From NCBI GenBank assembly GCA_949752745.1, contig OX457027.1, positions 60,538,859 to 60,602,858 of the forward strand: DNA of 64,000 bases. The letters run 5' to 3'. The notes below the pieces were generated by a model. The model was given only the letters and a program-made list of their open reading frames with translations, ran no database searches and had not been told where the DNA came from. Numbering within the stretch: position 1 is the stretch's first letter; every line of letters starts with the position of its first letter. Shown here one piece after another: positions 36,546 through 48,399 of this stretch. The position numbers and the translations under genes are program-made. Origin of the DNA: Protula sp. h YS-2021. Taxonomy: Eukaryota; Annelida; Polychaeta; Sabellida; Serpulidae.

Positions 36546-38344
36546 CAATTGTTATAATATGTCGACACGGCATATGCTCAGTCACCTTCTACCTTTATTG
36601 CTTTCGTTAAAACTGCTGCTGAGATAAAACTCTCATAAGTCCTGGTCCTAAGTACACTGCACAGAAAGTCCCTCAATCTCTTATTGAAGTTTATTGTTTA
36701 GGGGTGGGATGGGGAACATGGCATCGTGTGTGTTACGACACACGAGTAAAAAGACGCGGAGAAAGGGATAATTTTGAATTCAGACGCCGGCCGCGCAGTG
36801 CCAGTTTCGTTAAGGGGGTAGAAATCATTTTCAGTCAGTACTCCGCAGTTCCCACAAAGAGGGGGTTATTTCGGAATTCCACTCCGCGTTTGGTTAAAAG
36901 CTGGTATTATTTAAAAAAATTAGCACTCATGTTTAGGGCCGTATTGAAAAATAATTGATACGCATGGGTACTAGCTGGCACTCGAGTGTCCTCCAACCCC
37001 TACTACCCCTGTCCACCCCCCCCCCCCACCCCGGGATGGATATTCCTGTTTCTCTTTTACAAAGCCAAACTATACACCCCAGTTCCGTTTGACCGCAAAC
37101 AGTGGCCATTGTACTAAGTTGCAATTTTATTCTGGTGTTACTGAAGTAAGCCGAAAGTACTTACTTTGTTAGTATTAGTTTACCGAATACAGGCTACTCT
37201 CGTTATATACCGCCATTCTCGCTATAACGCCATCAAACCCTGGGTCCCGTTTTTTTTTTTTTCTTATTTAATTCCCTCATTAAGGTAGCTTTGCACGATT
37301 CCTTTTCAAATCCTAATAAAAACGCCTGCGTTTTATGAGCTGTACCTCTTGCTAGTTTAAGGCCGCTTTACACGGCAGGGTATGCTCAAATTACAAACTC
37401 ACGAGCAAAGCGTACATCGAAATTCAGGGAGTTTACACGTTGCAGCACCGAATTCCTTGATTATCACATAACGACATTTTAATGGCCAAGCTTACCTCGG
37501 GGTTCAGTTGAAAATAGCTCCTTTCCCTCACTTTTAATGGCTTTAAGCAACTGGCCTGGCATCCCGTTGAGACACTTATCGGTTAATCTCTTTCATGTGG
37601 TCTGATTAGCATATCTGTGCTCACGAAAAAAATAGGACGGGCTCTATTTCCGCGAGCTTGCTGCGTAACGACGGATGGGTCATAAAAATCATACAAACTT
37701 TGTGTTTACACGATACAGCTTGCTGCCATGAGCACGCCTATGCAGCAAAAACGGATCGTGTAAAGCGAGTTTTACACAGGGCGATTTTACAGTTCCCTCT
37801 TGACTTAATGAGCTTGATCCCCGAGGTGTTTACACAGAGGGTTTTTACTGCTCCCTGCTCCTTATTTAAACCCCGTCTTTGAAATGAACAGTTCTTTTCT
37901 AATTTATTTTTTAAAAAAGCGACAAATAACCACATTTCGCAGATCTCCATTATTTAAGAAAAACCAAAAACAACCTCGCGTTACATATATATGTTCTCTG
38001 TCGATGCAAGAAAGAAATGAAATAACTATATTAGTTACTGAGATATATGAGACGTACAAACTTACCACTATAGATGGGGACAGACAGGCGAAATGACGGA
38101 CGCGGCCCGTTTTATGAGTTCCCCGCTCCGCGCTGTGTGTGTGTGTGGGGGGGGGGGGGGGGGGGCGAGGGACTAATAGCTATAATGAATGCAATGTGAA
38201 AACATACCAAATATATTAAAAGTTTCAAAGATGGAGGACGTGAAGAGAGAAAAAAAAATTATACTTTCTAGTATAATTATTGCATTGACTTGCAAAAAAA
38301 AAGTCAAAGGAATAAATCGGAAGACAATAACGTGTTGGGCAAGG

Positions 38345-38506
38345 CTATGGATACAGAGATTTGCCACATTTTTCAGCTATTTCCTTCAAAGCCGTAGTTC
38401 GTTTTTCCTTTTTGTGGTAGTCTTCATGCTGTTTTTTCCACAAAATATCTTTCTCTTTATAGAGATCTATTAATTTAAAAGTTTCGTCGTCCAACCAAGT
38501 ATCCAT
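38345..38506 (-). pseudogene. MADF/Myb-SANT-like domain fragment
   Basis: A 53-codon minus-strand ORF from the ATG at 38506. It starts MDTWLDDETFKLIDLYKEKD and continues with ILWKKQHEDYHKKEKRTTAL and KEIAEKCGKS. This matches the first two helices of a MADF-type domain (pattern LIxLY...LW...DY...KR..A...IA...G). The third helix is missing. Such domains occur in transposon-encoded and host regulators; which source applies is unknown. Confidence 0.55.
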
Positions 38507-39405
38507 TTCATTTTATTTTACTTTTTTTGTGGTTTCGGGGTATACGGTCAAACAGAATATGAATTAAAGCTACATTGAAAAAGAAAAAACATTCAAATAC
38601 ATGTAGCGTTGTGTAATTAACACCTGGCAGCGGGGGTTTTCCCGGGATCCCTTTGAAGTGTTGCTAATGAGCCCACTCCGTGATGCCTGGAGATAGAGCA
38701 GTGCTCTATCGCACGATGCTTTTGAGAATCCCTCATTATCAGTGTGGCGAGTAGTGTTTACACGGGGACACACGGCTCTTTCATCAAAAACTTTCATAAA
38801 ACAGGCCTCGTATAAAGCGGGCGTAATTATACCGCCAAATTCGCTTAACGCCATCCGCCACGCAATATGCGATATACAGTGCAATTTACTCTTGTTATAC
38901 CGCAATCAATCTTACCTGGAGATATTTTTTACAAGATGCCCAAGTCAAAGGCCCTACTGCTTTTGTGTTGTTGATTTTATTACTACGGCAAAACACTTGA
39001 GCAGCATGAATAAGTGCACGGTGTAAGCCTGACTGCTAGAACAAAGGCATCGTGGCCACCCTGTTATCACAATGGATTAGGATGCATTCCAGCTGGAGTA
39101 ACATTATGCAAATTAGATAAAAGTTCAAATTTTCATGAAAAAGTTGCTGAACAGAAATTAGGCTCAGCATTTTAAATCGTTTCAAAATGGAAAAAGTAAA
39201 GCGTTTTCACTTTGTCCATGAAAAAAGCTCGTAATCTTGAATTATACACAAAATAATTCATCTAAAACTCACCAAGAAAAAGTAAATCATTTTTCTCTGC
39301 GCTGAGATAGTGAAATAAAACGAAGGACAATTGGGGATATTGTAAACAAAAAAAGCAAATTGGTATGTTTAAGGAAAAGAAAAAACTGAGAATGCCAAAA
39401 CATAT

Positions 39406-39666
39406 ATGACAGATGAAGAAAGCTTGACAACGGTGCGCGGGGGTAATCAAGCCGAGCCAAAAATTGAAGTTTATGACGAAATTACAGAGGTATCGTCAGA
39501 AAAACCACCAACAGCTTTTGAAGCCAAAAAATACATTAGACACGTTTTGGGTTACTTAGAATCATCAGGCAAAGCCTGCTCTGATGATATAAGCATTTGC
39601 TTAAAACTGGGACAAGTCATCGAAAATATATCAACACAGGAGGCAAGGCAAAAAAATCAATCCTAG
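39406..39666 (+). pseudogene. C-terminal remnant of a Tigger-like transposase
   Basis: 86 codons with an acidic start (TDEESL) and a helical C-terminal stretch (AKKYIRHVLGYLESSGKACS...ICLKLGQVIENI). The position, just before the right terminal repeat, suits the tail of a pogo/Tigger transposase. The catalytic part is not visible in the element. Confidence 0.4.
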
Positions 39667-39972
39667 AATTTTTCAATAAAAAGTGAATCTGTCAATGAAA
39701 AACTGAAGTAAACGAAAATAACTGCTTTTGAAATTAAGCAATTGTGTCTTTGCATGTACGTTGAATAACGACTTAAAACAGCATGTGATGCGTTGGATTA
39801 TTGAAAAGAAAAACACCAATAAATATTTTCTTAATCAGTTTTTTTCGTTATAACGCCATTTCATTATAGCGCCATAATTTTATTTAAACAATGATGGCGG
39901 TATAACGAGGGTAGACTGTATTACAGCTATGCCTTACTTAATAGAACAGAATCAGCCTTGAGTGGTTGAGTA

Positions 39973-40485
39973 GGGTTAGTGGGTGTAGGTCGTATTGCCA
40001 ACGGTCACTTTGCCAGCGGCCACTTTGCCAGCTGCTATTTCGCCAATTTCCATTGTGCTAACACATCTCAACCATTTTGGCAATTTCCATTTGCCAACAA
40101 AGTCATATTTTTGTATAAAAAAAAGGTATTTTTATGGAAAAATAAATAAAAGACAAAGAAAAGCACACACTAATTTATTAAACAATAACCAACTCCATAT
40201 TGAATCGAGAACGTACACCACTTTCGCGAATCCTTGTCCTTATCCTTGACCTCAGGTGTTGAATCGAGTGCAGACACGACTTGAAAATATTCGTGAATCC
40301 ACATCCCTAAGCCATGACTCAGAATCCATGGAATTTAAATTGCATCCCTAATCCTTGACCTCCGGTATTGAATCGACTCAAAAACTATGTTCTATTAAAC
40401 ATTAAATTCTACAAAATATTATTTTATTGGTAAAATGGAAATTGGCAAAATGGTCGTTGGCAAAGTGATATTGGCAAGGGTTAGT
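39973..40485. mobile_element. Foldback element A with 15-bp modular arms and 8-bp target duplication
   Basis: The body (39981-40477) is flanked by GGGTTAGT on both sides. The left arm is a run of 15-mers: GGTCACTTTGCCAGC, GGCCACTTTGCCAGC, TGCTATTTCGCCAAT, TTCCATTGTGCTAAC. The right arm (40430-40477) has the complementary kind (TTCCATTTTACCAAT, GACCATTTTGCCAAT, ATCACTTTGCCAAC). The left terminus is GGGTGTAGG. No ORF. Confidence 0.75.
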
Positions 40486-42580
40486 TCACCGACTACTGCA
40501 ATAAGTCAAAGAACTATACGTGAAAATTCCGCGAATAGATTTTATTTTTTATGTGTGTTTTGAGTTTGTCAATTAATGCAATATTTACCAGCAGTTTATT
40601 ATTCTTTTTCAATTATTTGTTTCTTGTAGTAATAAATACAACCAGGAACAAAAATATTGTTTCAGAAAAAGGTGTAAAATTGGAGGGGGGGATTGTTTGG
40701 CTGCTGAGGCTTGTTTGCATAAACAAAGTCGTGCATAAAAGTTTGTTTGCACGGGAGATTTGTTTTCCCTGAACCGGTGTAACAGCATATCTTGCACCTG
40801 TACAGCCCCCCCCCCCCCCCCCGCAATTGTGTGTTCAGGCCCAAAAACACAGTCGAGGGGGGAAGAGGGTTTATCCTATTTATAACAGAGGCACATGAAG
40901 ATTTTGGCAAGTTTTGTCATCGGAAGATTTCATCTGGGAGGTTTGGTCCGGAACCCCTGTCTATCGCTTCCCGCACGGCGGGAGACATATGGAACGCTGC
41001 ATACTCTAACACCTGTCTGTTTTTGTCAGCACAGAAAGTTAAACAAACGGGTGATGACCATGATTAATACATATTATCAACCATGAACGAACATTCCATA
41101 TGCTCCTTAATCTGCTGACTAATTGTGTACACTGTTTTGTAATATGTTTACTCCTTTTTAGAATAAACGACTTTACAGGGCTGATATATTCACATCACTA
41201 GAGTTATAACTCCTGTTCTGTAAAGTGCAGTGGTTAACAAGACCACCATCTAAGGAACATTCGTACAAGATATATGTTAAACGGTCATTGTAATATTACA
41301 GACGCTGTTTTTTCCCTCCCATTTTACTATCTTTACATTCAAAATAAAAAAAAATGAAATTTTTCTTGAAATATTTTACTGTCCAAATTTTGACATTCTA
41401 AATATATAGACTTTAATGGTCCTTTTGGTTCTACTACACCTTTGATTGGATCACTTTCAAGTTTTATATGACCGCTTTGTATTTTTGTTTATAATTCGCA
41501 AAAAACAGCAAGGAAAAAATTAAAGAATTTCTAAACACACGAGTTATATGATAAGAAACGCATTTGAAAAAAAAATACATAGCAAACTAGGAGCTGTTTG
41601 AAAATATCAGAAAGAAACCTGGTTTTAACAGGATTAAAGGAGGAAAGATTTAAAGTTCAAGAATTTGTCCACAGAAACAAATGTGGTCAAACAATCTCAG
41701 AGATATTTCTTAATTTGTTTACTATGATATAAATCAAAATAATTACACCAAAATACGCAATTCAGAAGAGAAACAAAAAATATATATATATTCTGATATT
41801 AAATAAAAAATAAAAGCCTCCATTTTTTCGAAAAACTTTCCTGGTTGCTGCCGAATTCTGCGTGGAGGTTGAAAAATGTTAAATGTAAACAAATAAATAT
41901 AAAAACTATGGAATCAAGTAATTTGTCTTATAGGGGTGAAGGAAACTCAAGTATTGTATTTGCGCTGAAAGAAGTAAGAATTTGGTTACCGAACATATAG
42001 TTATTGGCCAGTTTGTTTGGTAAACATTGGAGTGCATCCGGGCGTATAGGTGTTATATTATCGCCCGTTTTCTATTTTGTTTATAAGAAGGCTCTCATAT
42101 AAAATAATAAAACCTTATCCCTTACCTGCTTCAATGTCTTTTCGGTTATATACATAGGAGATTAGAGTTTACAAATTAGCCAGTTCCAGCATACCCTTAT
42201 GAATCACGAGTAAGAAAACTGCTCCTAGTTAGCTTCTTACCATTCTTTCTAGTCCTAGATGACTCTTGCGCTCTTCCCATGACAGCAAGAGTCATAGTTC
42301 CTTCAATGTCATTTTTTGTCAATTTTTAAATCTCGGCGCACGACTGGGGCAAACGGCGTTATTTTAGAAAGGGTGCGTCACATAAATGGCCCAATTATAA
42401 ATTATTGCGCACAAGTTTTATGGTCAGATAACAATTTTTTACTGAGAAAAATATGTGTTTTCTTGAGATCAGGATATCAAATCCCTCATTATCGCCATCA
42501 ACAACAGTGAATCCACAGTTGCAAAACCAGGCTTTACTCTAGTTTTGGAGTTTCGCTGAGGTCGAAAATATTGCGCCAGG
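40486..42580. other. Unannotated intergenic DNA
   Basis: AT-rich with poly(C) at 40806-40822; no supported gene. Confidence 0.4.
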
Positions 42581-42582
42581 GT

Positions 42583-42908
42583 ACTTCTCAGTGTGCTTTT
42601 AAAGCCTGCCAGTTCGAGCCTCGGTGTCCATGAACGTACGCCGAACGGTCCAGAACCTCGAAAATTGAGATCAATGGCCATTTCTATTGCAGGAACTTTG
42701 GCCCCTTATGTCCTAGGAAGATAGAAAGGGTCCGCTGGGACTACTCAGTGTGCTTTTAAAGAAAAAAGCCTGCCAGTTCGAGCCTCGGTGTCCTTGAACG
42801 TGCGCCGAAAGATCCAAAGCCTCGAAAATTGAGATCAATGGCCATTTCTATTGCAGGAACTGTGACCCTTTCTGTCCTAGGAAGATAGAAAGGGTCCGCT
42901 GGGACTAC
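42583..42908. repeat. Tandem duplication, ~164-bp period
   Basis: Two copies of a unit with CAGTGTGCTTTTAAAG, GCCTGCCAGTTCGAGCCTCG, TTGAGATCAATGGCC and GAAAGGGTCCGCTGGGACTA. The last is at 42723 and again about 164 bp later. Confidence 0.85.
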
Positions 42909-44154
42909 ATTTTACCTTCTTACTCTTTTCTTTCTCAGAGATACTACGTGTTTCCCTGATTACCCCGTAGACATCACCTTTCTGTGTTATGATTTCCGAC
43001 TTGCATACCTGTCCCAGATTTACAAACATACTAAAGTCATTTTAAAGTGTGCCCTTTTCTTTGCAAAAGAGACTCAATTTTTGAATTCTTTTCGTGTCTT
43101 TATTAAAGTGGGCAAAAATAAGCTTGCGAACTCAAATGTCAAGTTTTTGAATATTTCTCAGGTTGTCATATTCATGTGACGAACATTTAAAATAAAGTTA
43201 TGTGTAAATGTTGTGTGCCAGTAAAAATATAGATATAAAAATATGAATAGAAATTGAATCTATGGAATTTAAAATCTTAATTAACAAATATTTTGTTTTA
43301 TTAAAAAATTTGTTTCTAAATTAATATCAATGGAGCTTGCTCCCTGCATACAAAGAATTTCCAACTGTTGCGGAGGATTCGTTGTTATATCCTTTTTTAA
43401 AAGAAAGCGTAACACAGAAGTTGTTTAAAATTTTCTCATCATTTTGAGGGCATTTAGCAAGCATAGTTAAATTGTTGTAAGTCGATTAATTAGCATTCAC
43501 GGTAGGTTTTAAAATTCCAAGTGGATCCTATTATGTGCTCAATATTTAGACGGTCAAGATTTTTTAAAGTCAAAAATTATACTCTTATTCTGGTAACTAT
43601 TGCTCTGTGAGGAAGTCCTTTTCGATGCAGAGCTTTCAATTTCCTGCATCCATTTGAAATTTATGCATCTATTACCACCCACGTTCAATGGTTTAGTCTT
43701 ACATAATTTCGTCATAAGGGGCTCTGAAAGCGAATTAAGTTGGCATATATAGGGGGTTCAGTGGGAGAACTTGAAACGGGGTCCGAAATTTTGCAGTAGA
43801 GATTCTGTTCTTAGAGCAAGTAAAAAGGTTATAATTTTTCAATAAAATTGCTGTGTTGCAAATAATTATGCGCATGATTCATAAAACAACTTCAGGTGTC
43901 AAATCCGCAGGCTATTGATCTAACGCCACAAGTTTTAGGAGACTGAGGGTCAGTTTAACAAGCTTTTAAAAGCAGTTATAACAATAGGAAGGGTCGCTGT
44001 AAGGAAGACCCAAAACTCTTGCGAGGCATGCTTTTTGTACATAGTTGTTATGAGTTTTTCTCAGCATAAGATTGCTGTTTTATTATAATATAAAATATAA
44101 AACTGAGCGTCATAATTAAATGTCGTGCCACTTTAAAAAGTGCAAGAACAGAAA
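42909..44154. other. Unannotated intergenic DNA
   Basis: No coding or repeat signal that I can support. Confidence 0.4.
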
Positions 44155-44402
44155 GTTCGATCACTATTCTAACACAACAAACAAGAACTACTTTTAAACT
44201 ATTGACTTCTATAAACCTTCATTACTTTTCTAGGACAACTGTAGTTCATTACAGCATATTTTCTAAATTGAAGACCTTGACTGAACAGAAAGCTCGATCA
44301 CTATTCTAACATACCAAACAAGAACTGCTTTAAGCCTGTTAACTTCTATAAACCTTAATTACTGTCTATCACAATTCCAGTTAATTATAGCATATTTTCC
44401 AA
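44145..44402. repeat. Tandem duplication, ~137-bp period
   Basis: CGATCACTATTCTAACA starts at 44158 and 44295. The units share GACTTCTATAAACCTTCATT or a close variant and end in ACAGCATATTTTC / ATAGCATATTTTC. Confidence 0.85.
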
Positions 44403-44439
44403 AGACTGTCCGTGTAATTGTCTATTCATTCCCTTCTTG

Positions 44440-45470
44440 ATTATCCTCCGTGTAACGGAGGGATGTAGCTGTGAACTTGTCCGTCTGTCTTGTCGTCTGT
44501 CTTTCCGCACTTTATTTGTTCGCGCGATATCTCTGTTACTATTTATCGGAAGCAAACCAAATGTTACAGGAAGAAAATATGTATACATAGTGAAGTTGTG
44601 CAACGGCAGGTTATTTTTCGATTTTGTAAAAATATGAGAAAATTTCGACATTATTATGTTTTTGGACTTTGTATCAATTTTGTTCGCGCGATATCTCTGT
44701 TAATATTCCTGGGAAGCATACCAAATGTTACAGGAAGAAAGCGTATATAGTGAAGTTGTGCAGCGATGGGTTATTTTTCGATTTTGCAAAAAAGGTGAAA
44801 ACTTCGACGTTTTTACGTTTTTGGACTTTTTTTGTTCGCGTTTTTGGACTTTTGTTGTTGTTTGAATTTTGTTTGCGCAATATCTCTATTACTATTAATC
44901 AGAAGCAAACAAAATCTTACTGGAAGAACGGGTATATAGTGAAATTGTGCAACGGAAAGTTATTTTTCGATTTTGTAAAAAAATTTGAAAATTTCGACCT
45001 TTTAGCGTTTTGGGACTCAGTCGTTTTTTTTGTATCCAACTTTGTTCGCGCGATATCTCCGTTACTATTTATCTTAAGAAAACCAAATCGTACAGGAAGA
45101 AAGTATGTATATAATTAAGTTGTGTAACGGGAGGTTATTTTTCGATTTTGTAAAAAAAATATGAGCATTTCGACCTTTTAACGTTTTTCGACTCCGTCAT
45201 TTTTGTATTCACTTTTGCGATATGTCTGAATTTTTTTATCGGACGCAAACCAAACCTTACAGACAGAAAGTATATGTAGTGAAGTTGTGCAACGGTAGGT
45301 TATTATCCCGCGTGTAAGGGTGGGATATAGTTGTGAATTGTCCGTCTGTCCGTCCGTCTATCTATCTGTCGCGCGATATTTCCGAGGCATTTTATATCGT
45401 AGGCATAAAAAGACCATCAATTGTAGATGTGCAGCGTCGGGTTCTTTTTGAAAATATTAAAAAAGAAGAA
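44440..45470 (+). repeat. Tandem array of diverged 154-189-bp units
   Basis: Six units, with the GCG[AG]TATCTC core at 44524, 44688, 44877, 45050, 45217 and 45371. Each has a GTGAAGTTGTGCAACG-type stretch and TTATTTTTCGATTTTG or similar. The GAAGTTGTGCAAC box is shared with the element at 33.7 kb. It starts with a small hairpin (CTCCGTGTAACGGAG). ORFs through it are by-products. Confidence 0.85.
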
Positions 45471-45725
45471 TTGGTGCAAGGTTGAAAAATATGCTGTTAT
45501 GAACTTTTCCTAAGGCAAAATGAAGCAGGCTTTTGAATGTTTCCCAATGTACAATGTTATACTTTTCACTTAGATGTCCTGTTACACTCGGGATCCTACC
45601 TCACCAAGGCTCTAGTTTTCACGGCTTACAGGCTTCCGTGTTATATTATGTCCCACTCCACGGAAAAACTCTTCCACTGTCTTTCGACCAGCGGCGCGGT
45701 CTTGGCGTATAGTTTTTAGACGCTG

Positions 45726-46840
45726 TTATAGTCTTTTGTACTCCAGGCGCGTCCACTTTTTAGGGGGCTGTCCGCGCCGGTCTTTTTCGAGCAGAATTCG
45801 AACAGCACAATCTTCGTGTTTAGTGACGTGGATTAGAGTCCAGATAGAGGCGTAGGTATATCCTACAATGTGTGAGAAGCGGTTGTTCCACCCTCACACT
45901 GGTTATTTGTTCTTGGCGCGTCATCCAGACCAGCATGATGGACATTCCAGGGGTGGGGGGGGGGGGGATAGCACGGAGGAATGCGACAGATGCGGATTGC
46001 AGCGGAATCGCGGTGGTTTGCGTTAGCCTGGCGATAAGTACCCATCACGTACGTTGCAGCAAAGTACTCCAACAGAGGTGCGCCTTTATCCGGAACGTTT
46101 TCACGTAAGTAGTCAATCCCTTCTTGTATATCAGTAGGCAAAAGGATAGATAGGCCATCCAACTGACCGCAGAACAATGGGAAATTTTCGTTCGCGCGGT
46201 ACAGTGGGACTAGACTCAGCTCTTGGATCTTCCTCCAAGTGGACTGCGTAAGATGATAAAAGCAGCCACGGATATTTACGTCGGTATTCAAGAGCTCGGA
46301 CATGGCACGGATAAGCGATTGCTTGAAATCGCACAAAATTGTTGTTGGGTCCGGATATAGATCTATTTGCGCACTTGAAGCAGGTAATGTGCAAAACAGT
46401 TGTTCGTAGCTCATTTGCGACTTGCCCTGCATGAGACAGTACACTGTTGTAACAGCTGTCTGCCGTAACGGAACTCTAATCACATAAAGCTGAAGAAATC
46501 CTCCTGGTGATATGGTAAAATTGCAATCCATGTACAACATTTCAGAAGCAGCCAGCAGTCGTAAGCAATCAGGTGATCCAAAAATGGACAGCCGGGAATC
46601 GGCATTCTGCCCGTTGTCGTGTATGAGAAACTGTTGTGGGTGTTCATCAGATGTTTCGGCCCATTCTCCATCCACAACTGCGTCATCGTCATCGTCATCG
46701 AGCGTGTCTGGTACCGGAAGTGTGTCCTTGGCGCATTGGCGCTGTACCATGCGCTTGAGGGCGTCATCATGCTCCAAAAGGGGCCGAGCATTTTCACCAA
46801 TTGCAGCGCGTTTTGCATTGATAACGAACGGGAATAATTT
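45726..46840 (-). pseudogene. MULE-type (Mutator-like) transposase, frameshifted
   Basis: About 305 codons are open on the minus strand to a stop near 45863. The MULE catalytic domain is visible. Numbering from an in-frame TTG codon at 46777, the D-D-E residues fit D84 (YMDCNFTISP), D150 (ILCDFKQSLIRAM) and E295 (RTNNQCEG). GCFYHLTQSTWRKIQEL at 171-187 is the conserved H-containing segment. Just after the E the frame shifts by one base; the other frame carries the expected WNNRF-like continuation and runs to a stop at 45726. A poly(G) tract at 45955-45967 also disturbs the coding. The start is not preserved and no FLYWCH-type domain is seen upstream. Probably inactive. Confidence 0.75.
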
Positions 46841-46864
46841 TTATTTATGAAAATATTGCAATCT

Positions 46865-46994
46865 GGACCTTTTGTCGGAGTGCCTTATTTGGACCTTCTG
46901 TCGCTGGACGTTTTGACGTGGACCTTCTGTCGCGGGACCCGATGTCGCTGGACCTTCTATCGCGGGACCTGATGTCGCTGGACCTTCTGTCGTG
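46865..46994 (+). repeat. Array of 15-bp modules (family F) beside the MULE transposase
   Basis: Nine units, mostly exactly 15 bp: GGACCTTTTGTCGGA, GGACCTTCTGTCGCT, GGACCTTCTGTCGCG, GGACCCGATGTCGCT, GGACCTTCTATCGCG, GGACCTGATGTCGCT and GGACCTTCTGTCGTG, plus one 14-mer and one 11-mer. It starts 25 bp from the open transposase frame. No inverted partner array was found. By analogy with the complete foldbacks, this orientation is that of a left arm facing away from the transposase. Confidence 0.85.
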
Positions 46995-47329
46995 GATTCC
47001 ATATCTCCGTATAGGTCCTCGTTTCGGGTATGACTTTCTCAACTAATATTGAAGGCTGTTCGGAGGAGCCTTGTGTGACAGCCATCTGATGATCTGGCCA
47101 ACTTTTTGGTCAGCATCCAGGTCTCGAAGTCATTAAACAATAGCGATTCCGCATTCGAACGAAACAGATTGGCCTTGATTTTCTCTGACATACTTGACTT
47201 CCATATCTTTTGTACGCTGTTGCATGCTGCTTACTAGCGACCCCAAGAATGTAAACTCATGTACTAGCTCAAGTATTCAACCCTAATTTGTTTGTATTTC
47301 TGGCATGGTTGCTTGGTTGAAAGCCATAA

Positions 47330-47730
47330 CTTTTGTCTTTTGTCAGTCCTACACTAGCTGCCGCTTTCTCTACTCCTAGCAGCAGTTCCCGCACCTACTC
47401 AGTCGCTTCACTAGTAAGCGCTATGTCTTCCGAAAAGTGAAGAGGGCGCATTGAGGACCTCCGCGTCAACTTTCCTTCGTTTCAAGACAGAATCCTAGCT
47501 TTTCCTCGTCCTTCGATACCTCGTCGGAGTGCACAATCTAACGCAATGATACATAGATAGGGAGTAAGTGTGTCACCTTGTGGTACTCCTGCGAGAATAT
47601 CGATCAGATTTCGTTTCTTACACATTACTTCTCTTACATATTCTTACATATAACGTCGACAGCTTTCACATGCCTTTCGGGTATGCTGTATGCTCTAAAG
47701 ATTTTAATCAACTTGCCTCTCTGAACGTGA
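47330..47730 (-). pseudogene. RTE/CR1-like LINE reverse transcriptase fragment
   Basis: Pieces in different minus-strand frames line up in the right order. They are RGKLIKIFRAYSIPERHVKA, then GVPQGDTLTPYLCIIALD followed by CALRRGIEGRGK, then SEDIALTSEATE (FADDIALLS-like), then VRELLLGVEKAAASVGL. These are the RGKLxKILRxYGIP, QGDTLAPYLF and FADD motifs of non-LTR RTs. Stops and frameshifts are frequent, so it is a fossil. The clade assignment is tentative. Confidence 0.7.
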
Positions 47731-47932
47731 TCATAGCATGTAAATTTTTGGCTTTAATGCCTTCTATTACGCGTCGCAGTAAGTCGATCTTCTCGGTAGA
47801 AATCCATTTTGATTCTTTCGTATATGAGAGCCCTGGCTGATCTAATTCCGTATGATGTCATTTTCTTGTACGTTTTTTGCAGCTAGTGAGCTAAAGCTTA
47901 TCCCTCTCTAGTTCACTCCCCCTGTTTTTGGT

Positions 47933-48151
47933 TTAGTTGGTTTATTGGTGTTTTAAGTCCATTTCGGCAATCTCAGCGTTATATCAGGAATGACCTGCCA
48001 CATTATACTGAAATGGGCCATTCCAGTTTGAATCCCTAGGAGGATCATAATTGAGTGCACAGCTAATGGGCACGAGCAGGATTCGAACCCGCACCGGCTA
48101 TGCACCCTGGATCTGAAGACGAGCGCTCTACCAACTGACCTATCCCCCTAT
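47933..48151 (-). mobile_element. tRNA-derived SINE (copy 2) with 12-bp target duplication
   Basis: Flanked by CCTGTTTTTGGT at 47921-47932 and 48152-48163. The minus-strand head is tRNA-like: TAGGTCAGTTGGTAGAGC as A box and GGTTCGAATCC as a perfect B box. The tail reads TTAAAACACCAATAAACCAA. It differs in body from the other two SINEs. Confidence 0.88.
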
Positions 48152-48399
48152 CCTGTTTTTGGTGTGAGTACTATATTCAAAACTGACCATTGATCAGGTT
48201 TTTCTCCCAAAAGCGCACGATTACAGAAAACATGTATGAATTAGTAAAACCAGAGAAAAGGTAGAAACCGTGTAGAAAATCCGTATTCCTCAAACTCTGA
48301 CAAACTGAATGAACCATAGACTTCCCTTACACAAGCATACAACACGATTGCTGAAGAAAAACTCACCAACAAAATGAAAAAAATCGACCAGGCCCAATA

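Larger units (their letters stand above)
37190..39918 (+). mobile_element. Tigger/pogo-like DNA transposon, degenerate
   Basis: The left end CAGGCTACTCTCGTTATATA (37190) and right end (reverse complement CAGTCTACCCTCGTTATACC, ending 39918) are inverted and both are flanked by TA. CAGT-type ends reading CTCGTTATA.CGCCAT are typical of Tigger/pogo. Length is 2.7 kb. Most of the interior is decayed. An extra end-like copy at about 38815-38915 suggests nesting. Recurrent TTTACACG stretches (37370-37840) are unexplained. Confidence 0.6.

Noticed and set aside
44385..45118. ORFs with repeated FVRAISLL or similar
   Set aside because: They follow the 154-189-bp tandem units; no independent coding evidence.
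48060..48150. Functional tRNA gene on the minus strand
   Set aside because: Extra bases between anticodon and T arms, and flanked by a SINE body with a 12-bp target duplication.
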